From Lenisia limosa (Eukaryota; Breviatea): DNA of 20,839 nucleotides. A program made the translations under genes and the position numbers. This document shows, piece by piece, positions 10,201-18,147 of this stretch. Under the pieces are notes generated by a model. That model did not search any database, was not told where the DNA came from, and saw nothing but the letters and a program-made list of their open reading frames with translations. How positions within the stretch are numbered: position 1 is the first letter of the stretch; every line of letters begins with the position of its first letter. The stretch lies in assembly GCA_001655205.1 (NCBI GenBank), contig LPNZ01005502.1, positions 1 to 20,839 on the forward strand. The letters are read 5' to 3'.

Positions 10201-13200
10201 TCTTGCGTAAGCGATGTCGATTGAAGACTCCTTATCCTTGTCTGTTCTCGTGTGTTGCTGGAAGTACTGAAGAGACCTATCCTCTTCTACGGGTGCCGTT
10301 TGTAGAAGCAGTGTAGCGCATGGTCCAACAAGTTCAGATGGAATGAGTGCTGCTGCAACCTGAGGGTAACATAAACAGGATAAATGAAGAGCTTGGATAA
10401 AGAAAATGCACCTTTTACCTTAAGTAGTTTCCTCAAAGTTCCAATGGCAATATTTCGTGACTAGGCGGTTAATAATATGAATAGATACGTATATGTATGT
10501 ACATGTACACACATATTTACAATGTATATGTTGAGTAGATACATAGTATTGTCATGGACAGAAGAAGAGAGGAATGCTTGCTTACGTCATCATCTCTATT
10601 TACTTCAATTGGCTCTCCAAGAAGGAAAGCAAATGCTGATGTGGCAGACTCCATAGTTCCTCCTAATTACATTACTTGAGAATATCGGAAAATGGTTCAA
10701 TTCGTACAGCCGCAAGAAAGTGGATACCCCATGTGATAAAAAAAACTAACCCTCAGTTTTAGAACATGAACGTATGAACGCCTTTTCAATGGTCTTCCAA
10801 GAAAGAGCAGCTGAAATCCGCACGGATTCCTGGGTAGTTATATTGCGATATTCACTTTGGATAAATATGAGTAGTATGTAGGCCATCACATATGATAGAA
10901 CTATCATATATCGATATATTGGAAGATATAAACTAGTATTTCATATGTATAGTATTTGTGTATGTGACACAATATTATATTATCCATCATATACTTATAT
11001 GATATGTACATAATATCATATATGATATACATGTTACTATTCTTGAACTTTAGACGAAAATTCAGTCTTTTTGGAGTGATGCACAAGTTATTTTTCATGA
11101 TGATACCCAAAACGTCACGTTGTTCACTTACTTTTATATCGTCAAGACACTTAAAGACAACTTTCGCAATTTGGGGTGTTAGCGGCCCAATCTAGATACG
11201 TAAACTACATATTAGAATCAATTGAGCTTTGGGATACCTTTTCTGGAAGAAAAATAATCCAACAAAAGTCATGATCAGACCTTCCGCGATGGGTAGCTTT
11301 CAACAAGCTCAGCCAGGGCATGCATGGCTGATTCACGTGACCTCCACTACTTGGATAACGGGATTCGTTTTGCCATTTCAGGGCAAGTTCATAAAAGGTA
11401 GGGCACGAGACAAAGGCATTACACCCTTTTACAGCTTTATTCGTGGCACTGCTAAGTTGGAACTGAAGAATACTATCAAACTTCTCAGCCTATAAATAAA
11501 ATATTCAGCGTTTAGAAGGCAGAAACGGTTTTGCAAAAAATATCACATTCCAAATACCAGCAGTTCTTTGGATGGAGCCAACGCGTTCCAGAGCTGTATC
11601 ATGGATTTCCGGGTTCGTTTGGAAGGGTCATGCCGGAATCTATTAAAAATGAGAACAATCTGAACCTAATTAAATCAAATGCGATTCTACACATATCAAA
11701 ACTTACCTGAAGAGTCGCGGGATGATGGCGTGAAGTGAGGAAGTCAGGTCTTCGGAACTTAAAGATGCGGCTCCGGCAGCAGCCAATCCAGCTTTAACAG
11801 ACCTATTGTTTTTACAGGGCAGATAGTATGTTGCCTGCTGCTCACTATCCTGAAAAAAGAAAGCTGAATAATCACAAACCATGATGCAGAGTCTCTTGTT
11901 AGGTCCATGAATTTGAGGATTAGCTGGTGAGTCAAATCAAAATATGTGTTTAGTATGAATGATTAAAAACCCCATTGAAACTCGCCAACAGATTCATCAC
12001 CAGCGTCAGCAGCCAGTTTACAGAGATCTTTATAGGTCACAATGTCAGCACCGTCTGGGGAAACGCCGACTTCTCCAGGAGCAAAAAGTACAGTGTCTCC
12101 AGTGGTCTGTTGGATAATGCAATCAGCTGGTCATAATTATACGGATACCCTCCCGATCATGCCATTACGTACCTCAAGGTTTGCAGTTTTGGGAACCTTT
12201 CCTTGAAGAGACGAGACAAGAGTTGAAACCAAATGGTCCTACAAGATAAAAATCAGTCCTCAATATCTACCTTTGTCTCTGCGCTGGAGTGTTTGTACAT
12301 GATACTGAGGGCACTTGAAGCAGCATCGTCACATGCGGCTGACGTGTTCGTTGTCAAAATGCTGTTAAGAACCTAGATTATCAAACGAATTGGAGAAAAA
12401 AAGTTATTTTGTTTGCTCGAATAATAATTTGGAATTGATATTGTTGCTCTTAAAAATACCTTGGAAATGTATTTTCCTTCAGTAGAAGTCGGACGTTGGT
12501 CATGTTTGCACAGCATTATAACAGCCCCCAGAAAATAGAATGCCAATGCCTCTCGTGATGCTGGTTTTCCATCGTTTGCAAGCGCTAAAATGGTAAAGAT
12601 TCGCAGATTCCAGCATACAGACAAGCTGCTTGAAGATTGGAATTGAGCTTTCCATTGGTTCTCCTTCAGCTTCTTCATCTGAATGGTATGAAAGGTTGGT
12701 ATAAATAATAACGGTGGAATGCTGAGTTCAAAAACAAAAACATAGACATCCATACCATTGAGAAGAGGGGACCATGGGGACATCACATGATCCACCTGAA
12801 ATATAAAAATTGACAGAAAGAACCTAGGATGCCACACAACTCCATCAGCCCTAACCATGGTAGATTTTAGGCAGATTCGAATCAAACTGTTTCCAGTGGC
12901 GATGGAAATGTCTGGACGAGTTTTGCTGGGATACATCTGAGAAAGACGCAAGATCAGTTCCTAGATTATTTTAGTTGTATCGATATACGATAAACTAAAA
13001 TAGCATAAGTGTTGTTTACCGCTGAAAGCTCCATGGGGGAAAACACTCCCAGCCAGGACAAAGCCTATAATGATTATGAAAAGACCGTTCAAAAAAGAAT
13101 AGTTTACAAAAACCAGTTGTACCAGCTCACAACAAGGCACGGTTCAGCAGCAGTGGATTCAACCTGATTTATTAGGATGGAAGAGGGGAATTCAACAGGT

Positions 13201-16200
13201 ATATTCAATGGGCGTTAATCAAGCATTATTACTTGTTTCGATACCTTGTGGAAAATCTAAAAGGAAACCATGATTATTGTATCCAACCTTTGCAGAATGT
13301 TTAAGCATCATTTCCATCGATGGATGTAGTTTAGAACCGTCCTTTTCATCCAGGACCGTGAGCGAATTAACAAAGGACTTTGGGGATAGTACGACACAAA
13401 TTGCTGTTGCAGCAAGGACATCTTGGTTGTTTGATTGGAGGTTTACTGTGTAAGATTAGTTACCATGAATTTTTGTCAGTTCAGAAACTATATTGAGCAG
13501 TGAATGTTACAGTCCGCAAACATGAACAATGATGGACAAAGGTGTCTTGTAATGCTCGAAGCTCAGGCAATTGATTCATCAACGACAAGATTACTCCAGC
13601 AAACAACAACGATCCACGAGTGGGAACCTAATATTATAATTGGGTATACCGAGAATAAAAAAAGTTATATTTACAAAATATTGGGCAGTAATTTGAAGAG
13701 CCATTCAAACTAACTTGTTGCTGCAGTTGGGTAAGGAGCTTCTGCGAGAACTCACCCTATTGGTCAAAAAAAAAAAAGACTGTTCAAACTACTGTTGTTT
13801 GATAATACCTACCAATTCAGTTGAAGTGAGGAAAAGTAGGAGTAACCTTGAAAGTGCAATCGCCTTCATTGAGTATTCGGCTTGCAAAGGAGCTGAAGAA
13901 CACACTTCATGTAATGCGTCTAATAATTGCATCTTAGTCATCTACACCATTAGCTTTGGAATGCCAAAACCATGATCGAACCATTGGTTGAGCTTCATTC
14001 AAAATGTTTAAGTCTCTGAAGAGTCGTGATCGAAGTTGTTCGATCGAAAAGAGATCCAACGCAAGGCTGATCGACTGGAGCTGAACTGCAGCTGGAGCCT
14101 GTGGGAGATTGTTAGGATGAAATAAAACAAAAGATAAACTATTGGTTAGTAACCCACATACATTGCTCTGAATGGCGGTGGTGACAACGGTAAATAGGTA
14201 TTCTAGATCCAGAAGCAATGATTCCTGAAGATGTCAAAGTTTCTTGAATAGTCCAGAACAGATTATTGACAAAAAACACACACTCACATTTAGAGAAATA
14301 GTGTTGTTCTTCAGCAGCAATGACGAAACTTTAGCCACATTTCCCAAGGTTAACAGCGAGATTCGGCTTTTCACAGTAGACTGCTGTTCTTTCTGTGCAA
14401 TAAATTTTATCAGAGGATAATGTTTGGTAAAAGAAGTGTATCTGGTATAGTATATATAAGTATATGATACTATGATATGATATAGAATTCACACAAAATC
14501 ACACAATATCATATTTGGCAATATGATATGATATGATAATAATAAACATAGAGTACATTATGAAATATTATCATATTCTTAGAAACACAACACCACATAA
14601 TTCACCACCAACCTGGACTTGAGACACTTGAGGAAGAACAAAAGGCTCAGTAAATAGATAGCCCCTAAAGCGTAATTCGATCACAGATGGCCTCAGTTAA
14701 TCTTAAAAATAACAATAATCACTTATTCATCAGTATCAATATTCCACTTTAAAATGTTCACGATCCTGTAATTAGTCAACACTTACTTCATTGTGTTGAT
14801 AAAAGACTGGATACTTGGGAACCCGTCAACACTATCTGCTTCGTCAAGGGAGTAACACGTTACTGGCACAAGATCCGAATTGCATACAGTTCCTAGAACC
14901 CTAATCCTCGAGTCAAACCTAAAGGGAAACTCTCCTGTGCCACATCAGAGACGTATTTGTGTGTATCGGCTTCGAGTGAACAGAGTAGAAGGAGACGGAT
15001 AGACGATGTTTTAGGAATTAAATGTGCCAAAATAAGAGCCGCTGATACTCTGCATTTCCAATGGGCCTATAACGTAAACGTCGTCATATTGACTCCCTTG
15101 TGAATACGGGTGAATAAACAACCAACTGATGAGGCCATTTTGCGACATAAAGTGACTAGTGGTACCGTTTCGTGTTCGCTGAGTTCCCCGACTGTACGAC
15201 AAAGTGCGGATAATGATGGACTAGAAGGTGATGATTCCACGAAGATGCGACAGTAAGGTCTAAGAAAACCCATTCAACAAGGCTTTGCAAGGAAATAGTG
15301 TTCTAACAAACACAGAATCAAGAGTTCCAGTTGCAGCAGCAGTACACAGGAAAGGGATAATGTTCATGATTAAGTCCCTGAATCATAAGTACTGAATTGA
15401 ATGATCAGAGTTTTTAGTCAGCTGGCTACATACGTTTTGTTTTTCATGACAACATCGGCGCATTTTAAGGCGATTGAAGAGAGCTGAGTCACCATAAACG
15501 AGTACATGTACGCTCCTAATAAAGCGTTAGCAACCAGATAGGCAACAAGCATTTCCATATGCTCCAGTTGAAAAAATGCACCCCAACTCACTATCATTGG
15601 ACTTAATCATCCTTGAGGTGGCTTCCCAGAGAGCTTCACAGAAAGGGTACGTATCAGTATCAGGGTTCTGATCAAATAATTAGAATACAAATTAAAATCT
15701 TAAAAGAGACAACATATTGAGGTGCTTAATATCCAGACCTTATCCAGGATATGTACAGTGAAGGTCATTGCAGACTGGAGGACTTTTCTTGAGATAGCTC
15801 CACCTAGTTAAAATGAGTTATCACATTGAATCCAACGCTAACCTATGTGGTTTGAGGGAGGCGTTTGGTCAACACCAAAAGAAAGGCTTGGAGGTCTGTG
15901 AGGTAAAATCTACAGTACAAAGAATATTTCCAAGAAGTATTGAAATGAATTTCTCAAATACCAACAAACATGATTGGTTTTGGGGAAGACGGCTCTGGGG
16001 AGTTAAGAAGTGCGTCCAGTGCCACCTTTGGGGTAAAACGCATTGTATCGTGCTGAAAATAGTAATGATTCAATACCTTGAATGCCATTGGCGACTTCTT
16101 CACGAGAGCCGCTGACTGGGAACGAGAAAATACCTGGTCAAGCAGTATGGTTTTTGCCCAAAGAGGAGGTGCTGGCCTGGGTGTGATGAAGGGGGGAAAG

Positions 16201-17763
16201 TAAATCTATTCAATATCATATCATATATTCGACACGACAATATGGGAGGAGGTAATATTAGTACTTCAGACCTTTTGAGACATTCGAGTCCCGAAGTGTC
16301 TCCAGTGTAGACAGAGTAACATCTCTCAATGAACTGCAGAGTAAAATGGTAATGCGTGAGTAAATCCCTACGGTAAATCTCTTTTGAATACTCATTTTGA
16401 ACGAATACAAAACAGTCATCCACCCACTTCCTTGTCCTCAATTCCAACATCGTCTCGGATACGGCTCCAATAAAGGCCAGCAATGGCTTCACATTCAGAC
16501 ACACCGCATCCAAAAGCAAGAAGAACGGCAGGGGCCGCCCATGGCTGTGAGGGTAGCAGAACCAGAAGCCGAGACGCAGTAATCTGCGTAGATGTGGTAT
16601 AAATTGGAGAAAGAAATAGGTAAGTCAAACCTTGGCCTTTTGCAGCACGTTAGAACTGATATCCTTAACGGCCCCTTGGATGAATGAACTCACAAAAACG
16701 CCGTTCCTGAGAAAATAATCATTCATGGTGACAAAAAAAAATATAACAAATGAATTAGTAATTTCATCGCAAACTGTTCAGTGAAAGGTCGTACGAAGAG
16801 GTTTTCAAGGAAATATCCAAAAGAAGTGGTGTCAAAGTGACAAGTGCTATCGGTAACTTGAATGTAAGGGAGAAGTCAAGAAATGTTGGATCAACAAAAC
16901 AATTATCATTTACCTACCAAGTGACGACACGATACTCTCACTCAACTCCTTGTCAGACGCTGCCAGAGACTAAAGGGACAGGATAAAGCAATTTATAATT
17001 ACCGGATAAAATACAAGTGATACACTGGAAGATTGCACAATGTAATCAAAATGCTTTCAACCATACATTAATAATACAAGACGCAAGGAACTCAAAAAGA
17101 GGCTTTTCGATGTCTGAAGAAGGGAGTTTGAAGAGATTCACCAACTCAGCAAGTATATCACCATGACTCTGGAATATGAATTTATGGGTTGGTAACGTAC
17201 TTTAGTTTTCTTGAATCCATTTTTCAATAAGGCAAGGTAAAGCTTCTGAGCAACTAAGGAAAAGTTAACAAATAAACGGCAGGAAATTATGCAAAGTAAT
17301 ACCTACCAATGGTAGTTGATTGAACAGCTTTTTTGGCGAGGTTAGTTATAAGGGAAGGTGGCCAATTGGTACCTGACGACTTCAATAAGGCAGCAAGGAC
17401 TTTGCTTCCCTTGGAATATTAAGAATGTAGGACGGGGGATTGAACGGCTAGTGGGACCCATGTACCTTTTGCTTCACTTGTGCATTTTTTGAGTTGAGCT
17501 GAATTTCCACAACAGGGATGAGAAATTTGTGGACAGTAGTTTCACTGAAAGAAAAATAATAAAGCAACACCAACAAAGCAACAAAATATCAAGAACATTA
17601 ATAACTGAAAACGTAACATCAAAACTAACCATGCTTCTGGGCTTGAGGTGACAGCGAGAGCGGTGAGGACCCTACAGAATTACACATTGTTTGGAATACC
17701 ATTTAATAAAATCCATACACACCTTTCAAGTCGTTGTAGATCACGAGCTGTTGTATCTTCCAT
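7268..17763 (-). CDS. ECM29: ECM29 homologue, HEAT-repeat proteasome adaptor/scaffold, 63 exons, one exon cut by assembly gap
   Basis: ECM29 binds the 26S proteasome, linking 19S and 20S particles and taking part in proteasome quality control and localisation (family knowledge). The reconstructed protein is about 1,815 residues, close to human ECM29 (about 1,845), and follows it nearly end to end by eye. Start: ATG at 17763 (MEDTTARDLQRLER); stop: TAA at 7270-7268. It consists of helical HEAT-type repeats with no catalytic motif. All junctions are GT..AG and phases agree throughout; 33 introns are phase 0, 15 phase 1, 14 phase 2. Exon coordinates are given in the three segment entries. The 47-N gap breaks exon 53, so the stored gene is incomplete although biologically probably intact. 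A donor-like GTAAGC overlaps the stop region (7275-7270), so an alternative C-terminus is possible. No sign of frameshift or decay. The assignment rests on remembered family sequence, not a search. Confidence 0.93.
8685..8740. repeat. AT-rich TATATGATA repeat in ECM29 intron
   Basis: Low-complexity TATA/AGATAGATATATATGATATA tract in the intron between exons 54 and 55 (8649-8789). It belongs with the other TGATA/TATCA tracts in the window. Confidence 0.7.
8919..8965. other. Assembly gap of 47 N
   Basis: The run of N follows a G9 tract (8910-8918) and falls inside ECM29. On the minus strand, exon 53 enters the gap after DVFLKSH, and the next recognised exon starts at 8860 with the end of a split codon before ILPVAWLG. 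By family comparison only a few residues are missing, plus a donor and intron start. The true gap size is unknown. Confidence 0.97.
9318..9756 (-). other. 439-nt ECM29 intron, longest in the window
   Basis: Intron between exons 51 and 52. It is AT-rich, with A- and T-homopolymers. It holds an exact 10-nt inverted repeat TTTATGCTCG (9589-9598) / CGAGCATAAA (9705-9714), and an imperfect pair near 9574-9586 / 9676-9687; the two pairs cross rather than nest. No open frame or known RNA gene was recognised. Confidence 0.6.
10830..11131 (-). other. 302-nt ECM29 intron rich in palindromic AT repeats
   Basis: Intron between exons 44 and 45. It contains a 9-bp inverted repeat with a 2-nt spacer (ATATGATAG 10890-10898, CTATCATAT 10901-10909) and a perfect 16-nt palindrome at 11013-11028 (ATATCATATATGATAT). 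No coding potential recognised. Confidence 0.75.
12585..12618 (-). other. 34-nt intron of ECM29
   Basis: GTATGC...TTTTAG on the minus strand, 34 nt. It joins FKQLV to SLANDGKPASREALAFYF, matching the family block around human NPHVRQAACIWLL; without it the frame is lost. Confidence 0.8.
14446..14540. repeat. TGATA/TATCA pentanucleotide-like repeat in ECM29 intron
   Basis: ATGATATGATATGATA-type array, with a nearby TATCATATT copy, inside the 220-nt intron 14393-14612. The unit resembles a five-base TGATA microsatellite interrupted by other sequence. Confidence 0.75.
14919..17763 (-). other. ECM29: ECM29 exons 1-20 (N-terminal third, about residues 1-561)
   Basis: Exons: 17763-17723, 17671-17630, 17544-17466, 17409-17307, 17253-17201, 17168-17067, 16969-16918, 16856-16775, 16706-16631, 16583-16428, 16333-16272, 16176-16077, 16052-15970, 15895-15843, 15803-15739, 15667-15592, 15515-15434, 15377-15312, 15259-15080, 15049-14919. 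Anchors to the family: KFLIPVVEIQLNSKNAQVKQK (read with its downstream VLAALLK), AGLYWSRIRDD, RCYSVYTGD, ILLDQVFSRSQSAA, SLSALCRTVGELSEHE and SIRLLLLCSLEADTHKYV, the last matching the human SRYLLLLAAGDP block. The first two exons are only about 41 nt each. Exon 8 extends past a tempting donor near 16794 to 16775, because only the longer form keeps phase. Confidence 0.85.
17169..17200 (-). other. 32-nt intron of ECM29, shortest found
   Basis: GTACGT...TTCCAG on the minus strand, 32 nt, between ...GFKKTK and SHGDILAELV. Reading through would shift the frame of the downstream coding block, because 32 is not a multiple of three. Confidence 0.75.
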
Positions 17764-18147
17764 GTTAAAATAATATCAATTTATGCTTTGTCATATATCA
17801 GAACATGGAATCAAAGTGAGGAGTTAACTTAAAAACAGTTCCTTCTTAACTTTATTTCTTCTTCTTTTTTCTCTTTTGTGTTAAAAAAAAAAGAAGAGTG
17901 GGGAGTGGGAGCTGAGTGGGTAGCAGGGGGTAGCATTGGGGATGTAAAGTGAGGTACTTATTACATTTGTAACATTACTTACTTGTTACTATTGTCCCGA
18001 ATAAGCAGGACGGAAGGAGACGCGCTGCGTGCTTTTAAGTTTTTAATTACACCAACAAGTAGTAAATAAGTAATAAAAAAAAAAAAATTAGGTTAGATGG
18101 GAACAGTTTGTTTATAGCTCAAGTTAGCCTTTGGAACTTTTTGCACA
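17764..18147. promoter_or_regulatory. Shared divergent promoter of ECM29 and TAF2
   Basis: 384 bp lie between the two divergent start codons. A pyrimidine run TTTCTTCTTCTTTTTT (about 17854-17870) is followed by an A10 run (17883-17892) and AGAAGA, forming an imperfect inverted repeat. Next comes a purine-rich GGGGAGTGGGAG block, and a further A13 tract near 18076. Poly(dA:dT) tracts are typical of nucleosome-depleted fungal promoters (established knowledge); their role here is inferred. No clear TATA box. Confidence 0.6.

Larger units (their letters stand above)
7268..10829 (-). other. ECM29: ECM29 exons 45-63 (C-terminal third)
   Basis: Exons: 10829-10751, 10662-10586, 10460-10419, 10359-10197, 10149-10053, 9985-9890, 9816-9757, 9317-9068, 8986-8966 (runs into the gap), 8860-8790, 8648-8557, 8454-8346, 8289-8116, 8037-7938, 7842-7795, 7705-7653, 7616-7571, 7529-7456, 7387-7268. 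Anchors: SARLKAAEALPSAQALRTL (human MDSARLSAAKSS), FGLKDSSPGVQASAARSIG, DVFLKSH then gap then ILPVAWLGSG (human DVLKNHAKEVLPLAFLGM), LGLYFPEVSKALVSYLR, and the terminal DEDMLTLLDAANTSLKAKQ. The end of exon 54 could also lie at 8805 or 8784, since alternative GT sites share phase 0. Confidence 0.83.
11132..14862 (-). other. ECM29: ECM29 exons 21-44 (middle third)
   Basis: Exons: 14862-14787, 14691-14613, 14392-14288, 14224-14162, 14098-13948, 13919-13813, 13741-13715, 13627-13522, 13445-13288, 13256-13245, 13163-13131, 13064-13020, 12960-12856, 12795-12756, 12678-12619, 12584-12460, 12372-12271, 12238-12173, 12106-11990, 11849-11707, 11639-11558, 11489-11433, 11346-11281, 11191-11132. Anchors: SLLLFAGVILSLMNQLPEL, EPCLVALSWLGVF, PDISIATGNSLIRICLKS, AACDDAASSALSIMYK, TGDTVLFAPGEVG followed by DIVTYKDLCKLA (human GETVVFQGG...STYKELCSLA), SMIQLWNALAPSKELL and WRSRESAMHALAELV. 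The 12-nt exon 13256-13245 (IFHK) and the 27-nt exon 13741-13715 (KLLTQLQQQ) are the least certain; both keep frame whether included or skipped. Confidence 0.83.

Noticed and set aside
12373-12951. 192-codon continuous minus-strand open frame as a single-exon gene
   Set aside because: It is a chance join of ECM29 exons and introns in mixed frames; only parts match the conserved protein, and the correct frames need splicing.
15813-16582. Plus- and minus-strand open frames of 60-140 codons over ECM29 (for example 15813-16115, 16100-16519)
   Set aside because: They run across well-supported ECM29 exons and introns in other frames, with no independent protein features.
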